64,000 bases of DNA from Proteromonas lacertae (lineage: Eukaryota; Sar; Bigyra; Opalinata; Proteromonadidae). Both the position numbers and the translations under genes were made by a program. How positions within the stretch are numbered: position 1 is the first letter of the stretch; each line of letters starts with the position of its first letter. The notes under the pieces are model-generated. The model was not told the DNA's origin. It worked only from the letters and a program-made list of their open reading frames with translations, and made no database searches. Positions 1 to 13,434 of this stretch are shown in pieces. The DNA lies in the NCBI GenBank assembly GCA_002245135.1, contig NGBS01000584.1:124001-188000 (forward strand), read 5' to 3'.

Positions 1-3000
1 TAATGGCAATTTCATCATCATTATCCATAACTATATAAAATCCATCATTATAATCTCTAATATACTCCCTTAATTGATGATGTAGATTAGGATCTTCAAA
101 TTTTATATCATTGATCAAATGAATTGCTAAAGAAATAACAACATTATGTATTTGGATATATTCATAATCATATTCTTTTGAATGCAATAATAACACATCC
201 ATATTATTATCCACAGACATTAATTGTATAAATAAATTAGATAGTGAAACACCAGGATACAAAGCACTTGCATAAACATCTCTAATACATATTTCTTCAT
301 CAAATTGGGAAATAATATTAATTGGTTTTGGATGATCTTTTGTAATGTCCAAAAACTTTTTAATACATTCATATGGAGCTGAAATGTACAACGCTAAATA
401 AGCATCAGTTTCATTGAACATTTTTGCATAACTTTCACAAGCACCTATTGATGGTGGTTGTGTATATTTAAAGATAATTCTGTTATGATTAATACCACCA
501 TTACCATTTATAGGAGCTAAAATACTATTAGCAATACCTAACAATTGAAAATCTACTTCATTTTGAGGATATACAACCATCATATAAGAATTACTATTCT
601 GATATCCTTTCTCCATTATTGATTCATTTCTAAAGTCACAAATAAAATTAGGTGTAATAAACCAATCGTATGCATCTGGTGATGTTGGATTTCTGTAATT
701 TGCAATTACATGTAATGAACCATCTTCAAAGTACTGAGCCAATTGAAATTTCTTTGACAACATGTTATTTGAAGCTAGTTTTATAATTCCTTCGTCAGTT
801 TCAACTTCTTTATTGTAAATTTTACTTATTTTGATAATTTCACCATCGTCTGGATTAACATTTAATAATTCTTTGATGAATAAGAATATAATATAAACAT
901 TTGACATCCTTGTTGTTACAGTTTTATACATGGTATATTCATAAACTGACTTTTTAAATTTATCATCTTCATCAGTTTGAAAATATGACCCAAACATGTA
1001 TATTCCTTCTCTTAATTCAACAGGAATAGTCTCAAATTGTGTTTCAGATATGTAATAAGTTAAAAACGGATATCTATCTCTTTTCATTTTTCTACTATAT
1101 AACTCATTTAACAACAACAATAAATAATCAGTACCTGGATGTATAAATAGCACCAATCCATTGTTTTTCTCCATTATATTTACTGTATTTATCATATCTA
1201 TTACAGTCGATCCATGCATATCAAATGATAAAAGAATAAGGGCTGTTCCTTCTATTGTCTTTCTGATAATAGAATGAGAGACATTTGAGCAATGTAATTT
1301 ACTATCATAGAATAAATACATATATTGATTAGTAGCAAAGAATGGAGAAAAATGAGAAAATGCATTTGAATAATATTGATTTGGTAATCCACCTGTAAAT
1401 ATTATATTCCTATAACAACTTTGACCACAAAAAGGTGAAGGATAGAAGAAATAGATAGGAGTATCTACTAATATCTTTTCTATTGCATAAAAACAATCTG
1501 GATGTGCACCTCCAATTATAAAATCATATTCACCAGAATTGATTATAGTCTTAGTTACTGATGTACATAGATTTGTATCTGATTTAGTATCAAATAATGT
1601 ATAGAATAATTCATAATCTTTGATTTCATTCTGCACAGTATAATATCCACTAATTGAAGCTAGAAATAATGGTAATTCTTGAACTCTTTGTTCACCTGAT
1701 AATGCATATATGAATGCTATTCCTACTTTCCTTTTATTGAAGTCTTTACTTTCTTTCTTTGGTTTATTTACCATTGAAAATGAAGATGAAGGAGTAAAAA
1801 AAGCATGCAATATTTCAGAATGGTAATAAGTTTCAAATTTTCCATTGTTGTAGTATAATAAATATACATAATGATTCAAATAATATCCTGAATTAATATA
1901 TACAGGACCACTTGGTAAGTTTATTGGTGTGATAAAAATATTATAATAGTAAGTATTCCTATTATTGTCACTGTCTATAGAGGCACGATAAAATAATAAA
2001 ACTGATTCATATAATAGAACAATTCCTGGAGATGGATATCCAATTCCATTAGAATATGTTTCAAAATATTTATATAACATATTGTCATCTGCTACATTAA
2101 CATCAGTAGGATTAAAAACACTAAAAATATAATGTTTTACAATAGATGCATCATATAATTTGATTAGTCCTGGATCTATTAAAAAACTGACCATTACTAA
2201 TTGTAAGATAGCTTCTTGATTTAATTGTTCTAATAACCTGTTTGTCTGGGAAGATCTAAGTAAGTTTATGATTATTGTATCTGATGATAAACTCTTTACT
2301 AACACATAAGTGAATGGGGAATAATTATCGCAATTTTTAGGTATTTCTATGACATTTACAATAGATATTCCTGTATCTTGCAGATTTTCAATAAACAAAT
2401 TAATATGATCAACATTTAAATCAGCTTCAGAATAGACTATCACAGCTGATGTAGAAAATGACATAATCCAATATAAACCAGGAATGAAATAATTATCAAA
2501 TGAACCATACATAAAATATATTGATGAAGATGACTTTCTATTCCAGTGTGGTCTTATATGATAAAAAACAGAATCAGAATCAACCAACAATTCACTTAAT
2601 ACCTGAAGAGCATCATCTCTCAATAGACCAAAAAATACGTTTGCATTTGAATTCCCAATTGTAGATTTGAAATCTGCTGTAAATTTTGTAATATTATCAT
2701 TATTATATCTCAATATAACATATGATAATTGTGTTCCATAAAATCCTCCTAATGAATTAATAGTTTCTATAGCTAATTCAAATATATTTTGGAATAATTG
2801 ATGAAAATCTTGATAGACATCATCTAATATAAAACCTACATATGTCCTTTCAACTATTGTGATATTTCCTTCTAATCCTTCACTGAAATTACAGTAAATC
2901 TTCTTATAGATATAATCTAAATAACTAACACCAGTTTGTGGATTTCTATATATAATACTGTATGTCATATTTGTATAATATTCAATAACATTAAAAAATG

Positions 3001-6000
3001 AGCCACATGTTAAATCTGAAGTGAATTTCAAATTACCTGATATTGTATCAAATGTATTATGAATTAGATCATTTTGAAAACTAGCTATATCATTTATTTT
3101 ATATTTTTGAATCAATTCAACAAATATAGATATCATATTACTTGTTGATTCTTCAAGTACTGACATAGGCCTATTCATAAAATAATATTTAAAATATAAT
3201 TTTCTTAGTTGTATTGAATTGGATGTTGAGTTAGTATAATCAATAATTGAAAGAAATCTAACTGTAATAGGTAATTTGTTAAAATGAATTGAAACATACA
3301 TACTGTATGGAATATAAATAATATAATCTTTTGAATTTTTAAATGACTTTATTACTGTTGCTAAGTTACTGAATGTAGATTCAATACTTTCATAATCCTC
3401 CACTAATACAATTGATCCACCATTTGGTATCTTCAACAGCATATTTGATATTTGTATATAGGAAAGTGGACTATATTCCACATAAGTAGTAACATCAACA
3501 TCTTTGAATACATTATCTATTATTTTATAGAAATTATCCTCTTTTACTGCACTAGAATAAATAAATACTACAGGATTGAGTGTTGTTTTATAAATATAAT
3601 CAATAAATGAAACAAAACTACTTGTTGGTGAAAAATCTACAATATAAGGCGAGCAAAAACTATTCCTTGTTGATACACCAATATACCAATACAATATATC
3701 ATTTTTATCACAATATTGAAGAATTGCACCATTATATTTTGCATCTAAACCACCAATTACATGATGAATATTATTATCCACAAAATATTTCATTGCTTCA
3801 TGAACTGCATCTTCAGTACTAGCTTTTTTTGCCATTAATTCAATATACAAATGAAAGGATTCTTTTCTATTATAATCATCGATAAACATTGACAATATTG
3901 ATATTATATTAACCGTTTCTTTTGATAGATTATCACCCGTTATTATGACTAATCCAACCATAACCTTTGTTATATTCTTTATAGATGTTGGATAAGTAAA
4001 GTCACAAATTGATATTATTCTGTTATTATCATCATTATGTGTTATTATAATTGATCCAGTTGAAAGTGAAAGTGGCTTTACCAACTTAATATCATCATCA
4101 CTGGAAAGAAATGTTTGAATTGGCATAATCAATTGATTATCATTACCGAAATATATTCCATCATTATCTGATATTGGAAATATATATGAATTCAATGCTT
4201 TCATTAAATCCTCAGATGTTTCACCATAATTATCAATTGCATATGTCATGTAAGCCATTATATAATATACATACATCAATCGACTATAAAAATTCATTCC
4301 TGGATCTAATGATTTTCTGATTAATTCATTCAATTTTGGCTTATATAACACTCCATAGTTATATTCTGGATAAACAATTGAAGTTGTAAAGTATAAAACA
4401 TTACTTATACCATTAACTAATGTTCCATGTGAATCAAATCCAGCAACTATAAAAGTTGTATCATCCTTCTTATTATTACATTCAATCAATGGCAATACTT
4501 TCTTTTCGTTAATTATAATATACACTAATGAATTATCAGGAATATTGGGTAAAAAAGTACTACAAATAGTGTCACTATATTCAACTATTTCATATATCTT
4601 ATCAAAAAGTGACATAATCTTAAAGAAATTCTCAATCACTATATTACTAAAATCTTCATCAACAATAACATAAAAATGTTTATATTCAGTAATAAAAGTA
4701 TCTAAACTTGTTACAACCAATTGATCAATAGAAGGTCCAAAATGGTAAACATATTTAAAACATTCATTCCCATTCCATCTTGTTGTTACAAATAATGGTA
4801 TTTTATATTCTTTAATAACAGGATATATTAACTCTCTTTCACTTTTTGTATTTCCTCCAATTATTGCAATTGGACTGTATTTATTTATTAGATTTCTCAG
4901 CAATTCCTGTGGATTAGTACTACCTAATAGTTCTGTAATAATTATGATTCTATGAGTAGAATTACTAGGTATTAATGATTCAGTGTATTGTAACATTGCT
5001 TCGATATCCTTACCATTATATCCAAGATTTAAGACAGTAACTACAGAGAATTGTTTTGTATAATTTTCACTTGGTGATTCAAAATCGCACATTAATATTT
5101 TATGTTCTATCAAACCACCTTTCCATGGTTCAAACGAAATACTTGTTTCTGAATGATCTATTGCCTTCAATTCATCTTTCACATCTGTTGTAGTAACAAC
5201 ACTAACTTTAATCTTAATTCTTCTTTGATCATTGACATAAATATAATTATTATCGATATTCAAATCCGTTGATAACTGAGTTGCTATTAATTTCTTTATA
5301 TCAAATGAATCAGCAGAGACATAAAAACTATCAAACAACATCATGCTCAAATAACCATAATAACTGAATTGTGTAGGTATTATTTCACCTGATACAAAAC
5401 GTGAACAAAATGAATCATTATATACACATGAACCATTGAATGTAACAATTGTAATTATGTTACTATATTTTGTTTTGTCAGGCTCATCTACTGGAATATC
5501 ATTAATTGTCATATCATATATAATGATTTTATTTGATATTGTTTTTGTTAAAACATTGGTTTTATATTCCTTCAAAAATGAAGTTGTATAAGGATAACCT
5601 AAATAACCTATTTACATATATATTAATTATATACATAAAATAAAAGCAGAAGGATGCTTTGTTACAAAACTGGAAATACTCTTCATCACTTCTTCTAACT
5701 CAGTTTTGCTCTTATAATCTTTAATCAAGAGAGTTTCAACTGTATCACCCTTTATTTTGAAATATTTTTCTGAAAACTTCATCGATTCTCTACCATATTC
5801 AGTATCTGAAGCAATTATCACATAATAATCAATTCTCTTTAATGATTCAGTGATATAGACTAGAGTTGGAGTTGAAGTACCTACATGAAAAAAATTAGGA
5901 TGACAAAATTGACCAAAATCATAACCAATTGTTAAAAACAAATTTTCATTTTCATTAGTATCTATTATAGATATATATTATTATTAAATGAATATACAAG

Positions 6001-7379
6001 GTAATAAAGGATATGATCCATTAGTATGAGTATAATAAATAAATGCTACAACATCATCAAAACTTAAACAAAACTCAAATTGACTTTTGATACTTTCATA
6101 TGGATTTGGAACTAATAAATGATATCTAAATCTCTCCATATTATTGTAATTAATTGTATTAATAGATACAAATAAACCATCTAATATATCACGATAATTT
6201 GAAACAGTTGAATCAGTATTAGATATATAACATATTCCATAAGATTTACTCAACAAAAATGGGGTTATACACGGCTGATATGGAGTAGAATAAAGATTAT
6301 CAAATGGTTCTGAAGGAAAATTGGTGAATAGTTTTGTAACTACTAAAATATCACCATCATCATTCACTTTACCTAAATAAAAAGTTCTTACCATGCAATT
6401 GTTGCTAATGTAACATATAGAATCAGTTGGTAGAATTGGTGATTCTATACATGTATTAGTGATATTAGAAAGTATAAATTCGTATGATAACATTGGTAAA
6501 TCTAATGGAACTGTCTTAAAAAATGATAATAACATTAATGATGAATAAACTGAATCAGTTAAATATTGATTGGGAGCAAGCTGTAATTCATCAAGAAACT
6601 TCTGATTTGCTTCATCTTCAATTGAATGGAAATAACCAGATAATATATATGCATTTTTATAAATGTTTTTGTTGGAATGAGTAATATATTCATCAACAAT
6701 TGATGGCAATACCAGAATAATATTGTCATTGAGCAAATTTGGTTTATTGTTATAATCGCCAGCAATTTCTTTTACTAAATCGATCTTTTCATAACTTACA
6801 AATAAAATTGAGTCTTGCGGTATTGTATCAAGCATTCCTGGATGATATTCTAATGTTTTATTATTAATATTCAGAAGTTTCATGTTATACAACAGTGTAA
6901 TATATTTTAATCTGTCATATATATCAATTCTTGTATTTGAGCAAAACAAAAATACATTTTTATAGCCTTTATGAGCAAAATGGCTTATTGCTATTTATAT
7001 ATAACAATAAAAATCAAATATATATACTTGAATATTCTTGATTTGAAGGAATAAAACTATTTATTATTTTTGTGCTGCATTCTTTTAAAGGATGTGGTAC
7101 TACAAGATAATAGAATGTTTGATCATCTGTTGGTGTATCTTCATAATTTGTCAAATAAATTACTAGCTGTGATCTTTGATTTGAATTGTAATTTATTATG
7201 ACATCATCTAATTCTAATTTTCGTGTTGCTTTCTTCAAGACATTCTTTAATTCATCACCATTTGTTGGATCACATTTTATTTTGAGATTGATAGGTAAAA
7301 ACAAACTAGCACTTAAACTAAAATTATTTCCTGAAAAAATAAGTAAAAATAAGAGAATAGAAAAGAAATTGAAATACAT
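1..7379 (-). CDS. giant tandem PBP1-module (receptor-like) protein, partial at left edge
   Basis: The gene starts at ATG 7377-7379 with a hydrophobic signal peptide (MYFNFFSILLFLLIF). After a few short introns (about 6950-7013, 5942-5983 and 5600-5626) it becomes one open frame from about 5600 to position 1 with no stop, roughly 2,400 residues in the window. The product reads as repeated modules of the type-1 periplasmic-binding-protein fold. Fresh module starts are visible near 5070, 3960, 2850, 1730 and 590, each a hydrophobic strand followed by a long helix. Module ends carry a G-x-(I/L)-x-(L/F) strand pair like that of urea/amide-type binding proteins. This fold binds small ligands and occurs extracellularly in class C GPCRs and receptor cyclases. 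I infer a secreted or cell-surface ligand-sensing protein. Any membrane or signalling domain would lie beyond the left edge. The fold call is moderately sure; the ligand is unknown. Confidence 0.6.
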
Positions 7380-7387
7380 TAAAAAAA

Positions 7388-8514
7388 ATGTCGTTTCAAA
7401 AAATCAAAAAGATGGGTTGCATTATGTGTTGTGATTGTGCAGTTGTGGATGAAAGTGATTATTACTTTATTAACCCAAATAAATCAGAGTTAGTTATAAA
7501 TGTAACCATTTTTTACTAATTCTTATAGGGAAAGAAATATAAAGCTCCAATAATGCCATTCAATAAGAAAATATACAATGAAATACTTAGATCGCTTAGA
7601 CATATGAAATTAGTAGATAATCCTGTAGTTGTTAAAAAGACTAAGTATTTTACCATTGAAGATTGTAATTATAGTAATATACTCCTTTATGTATGGTTTT
7701 ATTACATATTAATTATAGGAAATGTTGAATTATTTGATTATACCAGATAGTTTCGTCCAATTAACTCCAGTATATAATAAAATTACTCACACAACAGAAA
7801 TTATCATTCCCAACTATAATCACTCTCGTTATCTATCAAATATTGACTTAAAATCACTCTCATATCCTACAATTGTTGATATATTCAAACAAATTTCTTT
7901 TATACTGTATAATTTAAATAAAAGCGGATTTTTTCATGGAAATCTCAGCCTGGATACTGTTCTATTGCAAAATAAAACAATCAAATTAAGTGAACCTTGT
8001 TTATATTTACTAAATAGACAAACAGAATGTGATAATGATATATATAATTTAGGAGATGTAATTGAACATATATTATTTGTTAAAAGAGTGGATAATGATA
8101 ATGATAGAGAATGTTATTATTTTCTAGATGATTTAAAAAGAAAAATGAAAAATGAAAACACTAGTGATGAGATATTGATAGAAGAAGTATTATTAGAATT
8201 AGATCATTTTCTTATAACTTCAGAAATTCATAAATGTGAAGATGGTTTTTATAGAAGATTATTTGATGAACCAGATACACTGCTTTTGACGTTATTACAG
8301 AACTCTTTGTCACTATATAATAATGAATTCTATTTATTTTGTCATAATAATCTAAGTATATATGATTATATACTAATTATCAATAGATATTCTTGGTCGT
8401 TTAATAAAGTTATCTAAAAGAGGAAATAATGATTATATAACATTTGTTTTGAATGAAATCATGGATAGGTATTCACAATTTGCAAAATTTATTGAAGATA
8501 CACTTTATCTATGA
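7388..8514 (+). CDS. protein kinase-like protein, probably a pseudokinase
   Basis: Exons join across short introns near 7490-7528, 7691-7720 and 8357-8387, ending at TGA 8512-8514. The recognisable part is a kinase C-lobe start: FFHGNLSLDTVLL, where HGN replaces the catalytic HRD, followed by IKLSEPCLYLL where DFG should be. A short helical tail follows. Loss of HRD and DFG argues for a pseudokinase, in the style of the TBCK or PXK families. The family assignment is tentative. The first ATG is at 7388. A second in-frame ATG at 7412 would give MGCIMCCDC, a typical N-myristoylation plus palmitoylation signal, and may be the true start. The start lies head-to-head with the PBP1 giant. Confidence 0.6.
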
Positions 8515-8615
8515 TATTGAGTATAATTGTATGTTTTTAATATACCTGTTGTGTTGGAATTTACTATTATATTAACCATTGAATTGCTTTCTTCTATAAT
8601 ACTGTCCTCTACCTT

Positions 8616-9094
8616 ATGCCTTGTCTTTTTTGTAATTTTCTGAATGATAAAGATATATTGATATACGAAGTATACTTATAAACACTATACTCTGGTTATA
8701 TTAGGATGATGATATTGCTGTATTCAAAGATCAATATCCAAAATCCAAATTTCATTTGTTAGCAATACCTAAAAAGCATATTAAGGATATAGGGAAATTA
8801 ACACCAGATGATGTACATTTGGGTATAAGATCAGTAATTCTTTATTGTTATACTTTAGTTGAACATATGAAGGAAGTAGGTTCAAAACTGCTTGAAGAAA
8901 ACGGAGCAGATATGACAAAAACAAAATTTGGATTTCATGATCCGCTGTTTACATCAATTAAACATCTTCATATGCATTGTTTGGGTCTTCCATATAGAAA
9001 TTGTTGGATGCATTGCCAATGTTTAAGTATATGGTTTACTGATGCAGATAAATTAATTGCAAAACTCAAAAAGAAAGCATCATCCAATAAATAA
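8616..9094 (+). CDS. HIT-family protein, HINT3-like
   Basis: Exon 1 begins at ATG 8616 (MPCLFCNF) and joins after a 35-nt intron (about 8670-8704) to an exon reading DDDIAVFKDQYPKSKFHLL. The product, about 147 residues, has the CxxC pair at the N-terminus, the (I/V)PKKHI strand-turn and the histidine-triad signature HLHMHCLGLP near the C-terminus. The middle stretch FGFHDPLFTSIKHLH resembles HINT3 and aprataxin-like nucleotidyl hydrolases. These hydrolyse adenylylated amine or AMP-linked substrates through the middle histidine. The motif is H-x-H-x-C rather than H-x-H-x-H in the strict register, as tolerated in some members. Family identity is fairly certain; the substrate is not. Confidence 0.75.
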
Positions 9095-9219
9095 ACATAA
9101 ATCAAGATATAAAAATAAAAATATAAACTTAATAAAAATTAATTTGTTTGAATTAAACAGTTTCTATTTTTATTTTCAAATCTAACATGCATTATACATA
9201 CTATTTGACTAAATTCTTT

Positions 9220-10486
9220 TTAACTACATGAAACAGTTTGGGTGAGGGATAGGATAGAGTTATAATTTTCATTAGTAAATGCAGATTGATATAATTTTGA
9301 TTGTATATTCATCATAGTGATTTCAGCTTGTGATGTAATATATTGATGTTGTGATTGTAAACACTTTGATAACCTTGATATTATAGTTTGATGATATTTC
9401 ATTTTAATATTAATTGGAGTTAATTTATATACATTCTCAATCTATGAATAATAAATAAATAAATAAATATACTAATTCAATCGCCAACATCTGAATAGTT
9501 GATGAAAAATTATTCCATCTCTTCAATACATGATTAAATATATAATCACTGTAAAATGGATTAGTTTTACAAGCATCTTTAATATAAAACACAATACTTC
9601 TATAAAATAACATCTTATAATCCACATATAATAATGATAAAACAGTTGAAATCAACTGGTTATTAAATAGTTTCAAATCTGTAGCTAAAATTCTTATTAA
9701 TTCAGAACAATAATCCATTGGGAAAGCTGTAGGATCTAATGTCTCTTTTTGATGTTCTATCTGTTCTCTTAAATAACAATCGATTGATTGGGTTATTGTA
9801 CTTCTTATATACGGATACTTAATAAACATTGTAGCTAATTCTGATAAATACTTTTGCCGTGTTATTAATATGGGTGTTGGAATGTGATTGATGGCGTTTA
9901 TAACATCATTGGAACATGGGTAATATCCTTGATACAATGATTCTCTTAATTCACTTCCTCTTTTACCTTGTTGCAAGTTTTGAACTATTTTACTAACTAC
10001 TGACGATTGATATAGAGCAGGATCAGGTGGAAATGCTTGAATTACGTGTTTAGCTAACTCATTTGCAAGAGGTGGTAATTTTGGTAAAACATAAGCTGGT
10101 AAATCTCTACATTTCAACCGATCAAGACTATTAATAGAATAATTGTATATTATTTAATACATAGAATTGTGAAGTGTAAATAAATCATCTTGTTTCCAAA
10201 ACATTGAATAGTCATAGTTTTTTGTCACAATATCTGTTTGTATACTTGTAGGAGAACCACATGTCACACAAGGTATGTTATCAATTGCTGAGCTACTAAA
10301 TAATCTCATTTGGTACTGGTCTAGTATTCCAACCGGTGCTGAGTTGCTTCGCTTGACTGGTTGCTCTTCATCATCTATAGTAGGAGTTCTACATCTTTTT
10401 TGTCGTTTGGGTATGTCTGTTACAGAAACACTCCCAAATGGGTATGTGTATGACGGAGGTAATGCTTTTGAGTTTTCAAGTCCCAT
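9220..10486 (-). CDS. alpha-helical protein, possibly derived PP2A B56 regulatory subunit
   Basis: Three exons fit together: 10486 to about 10154 (start MGLENSKALPP), about 10120-9443, and about 9410-9220 (stop TAA). The N-terminal third is low-complexity and basic, with a KRQKRCR cluster that could be a nuclear signal. The rest is helical. The last part (KRWNNFSSTIQMLAIELIE, then ISRLSKCLQSQHQYITSQAE) resembles the C-terminal HEAT-like repeats of PP2A B56/B' subunits, where a Trp-containing helix and a CxSSxH segment occur in the same order. The N-terminal repeats of that family are not recognisable, so the call is tentative. Confidence 0.4.
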
Positions 10487-10848
10487 GGTATTCAAATATG
10501 CTCTTATTGACTGTGAATACAGATGAAAAACTCAATTTGATTAAATCTGAAACGGATAAATGACGAAGGTTTCTCTAATTCTTCTACGAAAAGCTTGAAA
10601 ACAAAAATAAGCTTGATCTAAGGACCAATAGAATTCTTTAAACGCTTATATATTTTTTTCATTCATATAGAAACAAAATAATGTAAAATTAATTGAAGGT
10701 CCATTATATGTGCTGCATTTTTGAATCTAATGCGCCAGTTTATTCTGATGGAACACAATTAAAAATTCGAAACATCATTTTGCATGACATTATTGACTAT
10801 TTTAGAATTTATGTATTGAAAAAAACAATTTTATATATTTAGTTTTTT
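10487..10848. other. intergenic, no gene seen
   Basis: This 362-bp gap lies between the start of the B56-like gene and the 3' end of the DUF7906-like gene, both on the minus strand. It is AT-rich with short A/T runs. No ORF, RNA gene or repeat was recognised. It presumably holds the promoter of the 10486 gene. Confidence 0.5.
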
Positions 10849-13434
10849 TTAACATATCTTAGGTTTGGATTTAAGGAAGTATCTTCTAAAATATCTTCGA
10901 AGTGAGAAAAATATCATAATTATTATCACACATAGCACTACTGAAAGTGAAAACGATGTATAAGCTGATTGCTCGAATTTACAATTATGAGTGTGTAATT
11001 CATCGTATAACCTTGTACAAATTGATAAATACTCTTGAATATCTTGCATCATTGGATTTACATGTTCAGTAGCTTGAATGAAATCAAGAATCTCTGTATG
11101 AACCAGAATATGCTTCCAAGCTTTCAGTATTGATTTTCTCAAACTCTCCATTCTTTCAAAATCAACAGTGTGATTTGCCATTACATGACCAGGAATGTTA
11201 TTCAAATTCACATATTTTAATAATTCATTACTCTTCTCTACAAACTCTTTTGATTCTTCTAAACACTTATAAATCATACTTCGATAAGAATTATCAATAT
11301 TAATAACAGAAAATTTTGGATGAGAAGATAAATAACTCAAAGGACTATCACCAACTGACCAAATCCATTCTTTCGCTGTACAATTGTATATTCTATCATA
11401 TTTAAATGATAATGGAACTAATGAACCAGCTAATGAACTGGTAGCTCTCAAAATATGGGATATTGGATTTCTTAAACTCCAATAAATTGTTCTTTTATTA
11501 CATTCAAAATGACTTTTGAAATATAATTGGCGATTTTGAACAGCTAATACACTATTCTCTAATACAACAGCAACATGATGTTCATCAATCAATAATGGTA
11601 AATCTTCACTTACAGATAGTATATATATTGGAATAATCTGAGTATTGCTATTACTATTCAAAGAATTAAACGTTCTTGTTGATAAGATATTAGATAATGT
11701 TCTAGAATCGATATATCTTTGATTAATTGGATGATATTGACCTTTTGAATTCATTTTTTGAAATAATACCGTCTTTATTGAGTCTTCTATAGCTATACCA
11801 AGTTCGGGATCTTTATCAACAAACATTTCTTGAGAGGATATACTCACTTCTTGATTAGGTAAATGGAATTCTTTTAAATGTCTTTTTAATACATCTATAT
11901 CTAATCCTCCATCGATTAAATTCAATATATCATAATCTTTTTGATACTTTATTATGGATATTCTATAGATTATTCTTTTTGGTATTGTGATTGGTTTCTT
12001 TAAATAAGATGGAGAGTATGGTGGAATTAATACTTGATGAGTAAATGTATTAACAACATTACTTAAATGTGAATAAAATTCAATCTCTTCTTTTGTCAAT
12101 TTACTAAATAATTCAGCATCATAATTTTTATCTTTTATTTTGGATATATCGATTGTTGTTTTGATTTGATTTAATAATAAATCACCATAATTCCTATTAT
12201 TCTTCAGATTATCTATTTCTTTCTTTATTTCACCACATATCAGAGAATTTGAATCACTATCACATTTATTTTTTGTATATTTTTCATTTAATTCTTTCTC
12301 TCTTTTATTCAATCCTTCTACATATTTCAATATCAATTTATCAGAAAAATCTACTTTAGAAGTAGAAGTAGAAGTGGTATTTTTATTAAAACTGGGAATA
12401 GAAACATGTGTTTTTGTTCCATCACTAATAACAATATCACCCCATGAAAAAGGACCTGCATTTAAATCAATCCAACCAAATCTATTACTAGAAATCCACA
12501 AATCAACTAAGCAATCAGTATGAATGCCATTTTGTATTATACTACTGTCAATTTCATAGGATGTATGTCTTAAATCTTGTAATAATTCGTCTCTTTCTAT
12601 TTCATTTGATTTTGTTAATTCACCTTCGTTAATTCGATTAAGTATTTTGTATACACGACTTATTAATGATTGAGGACCTGTTGAATTTAATGATTTTATC
12701 ATTTTATTGGACCATATTTCTGATTCTTTGTCTAATTCATTCCATTTGATTGATAATGTTGGTCTTTCTCCATTATCTTTATTTCTATTCATCATCTCTT
12801 GTGGTAAAGATGTTGTAAAGGTATAGTCTTTGTTATTATTGAAATTATTATCATTACTTGTATCATATTCAAGTTCTTTCACAAATAATGGATTGAATAG
12901 TGTAGAAGTAGGATCTCTCATTTCAGATAATATTGTTATTAATTCTGGTCGAGTAAAACCATTTCTATATCCATATATTGAATTGACTGGAATCATTGGT
13001 CTCTTTATATCTAAAATGAATAATGTATAACTATTAATTAATGGATGAGATTTGGATAGTGTATCTATTAGGTTTGAGAGTAAGTCTTCCATTATTAATG
13101 AGGGCATTACATATCTATCTGGTTCATAATGATTATCATTTCTTTTTACTGATATATCTGGACGAATAAAATGATTCATGTATTTCTCAATGCATGTTTC
13201 TACTGATGAGCTCAATGATATTGCTTCATAGTATATATGAGTAATTGTGCTTAATCTATGTTCAACATTTTCACGAAAATCATAGTATTGTGCAATTCTT
13301 GATTTTATTGAATGATCTAAATGTTCAAACCAATGATGAAGGTAATTCTCGTGAGATTTCTTCATTCTTTCTCCAATGAATACTACATTTAGATGAAGAG
13401 AAGTATTTAAATCAGGAATTTCATTTAAATTCAT
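10849..13434 (-). CDS. single-pass membrane protein resembling plant DUF7906 proteins
   Basis: An uninterrupted 861-residue frame ends in a transmembrane helix (about residues 825-848, SLSVVLCVIIIMIFFSL) and a basic tail, suggesting a type I membrane protein with a large lumenal or extracellular part. The opening LHLNVVFIGE strand and the middle FGWIDLNAGPFSWG recall the plant protein group carrying DUF7906, whose role is unknown. An internal coiled or charged stretch (about residues 365-420) is low in complexity. No signal peptide follows the ATG at 13434, but the frame stays open upstream to 13488. A separate ATG at 13552 would encode a signal-peptide-like MSFLIKMLLCIQA. I could not find splice sites joining it in frame, so the true N-terminus is unresolved. 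Confidence 0.55.
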   Translation of the reverse strand: MNLNEIPDLNTSLHLNVVFIGERMKKSHENYLHHWFEHLDHSIKSRIAQYYDFRENVEHRLSTITHIYYEAISLSSSVETCIEKYMNHFIRPDISVKRNDNHYEPDRYVMPSLIMEDLLSNLIDTLSKSHPLINSYTLFILDIKRPMIPVNSIYGYRNGFTRPELITILSEMRDPTSTLFNPLFVKELEYDTSNDNNFNNNKDYTFTTSLPQEMMNRNKDNGERPTLSIKWNELDKESEIWSNKMIKSLNSTGPQSLISRVYKILNRINEGELTKSNEIERDELLQDLRHTSYEIDSSIIQNGIHTDCLVDLWISSNRFGWIDLNAGPFSWGDIVISDGTKTHVSIPSFNKNTTSTSTSKVDFSDKLILKYVEGLNKREKELNEKYTKNKCDSDSNSLICGEIKKEIDNLKNNRNYGDLLLNQIKTTIDISKIKDKNYDAELFSKLTKEEIEFYSHLSNVVNTFTHQVLIPPYSPSYLKKPITIPKRIIYRISIIKYQKDYDILNLIDGGLDIDVLKRHLKEFHLPNQEVSISSQEMFVDKDPELGIAIEDSIKTVLFQKMNSKGQYHPINQRYIDSRTLSNILSTRTFNSLNSNSNTQIIPIYILSVSEDLPLLIDEHHVAVVLENSVLAVQNRQLYFKSHFECNKRTIYWSLRNPISHILRATSSLAGSLVPLSFKYDRIYNCTAKEWIWSVGDSPLSYLSSHPKFSVINIDNSYRSMIYKCLEESKEFVEKSNELLKYVNLNNIPGHVMANHTVDFERMESLRKSILKAWKHILVHTEILDFIQATEHVNPMMQDIQEYLSICTRLYDELHTHNCKFEQSAYTSFSLSVVLCVIIIMIFFSLRRYFRRYFLKSKPKIC

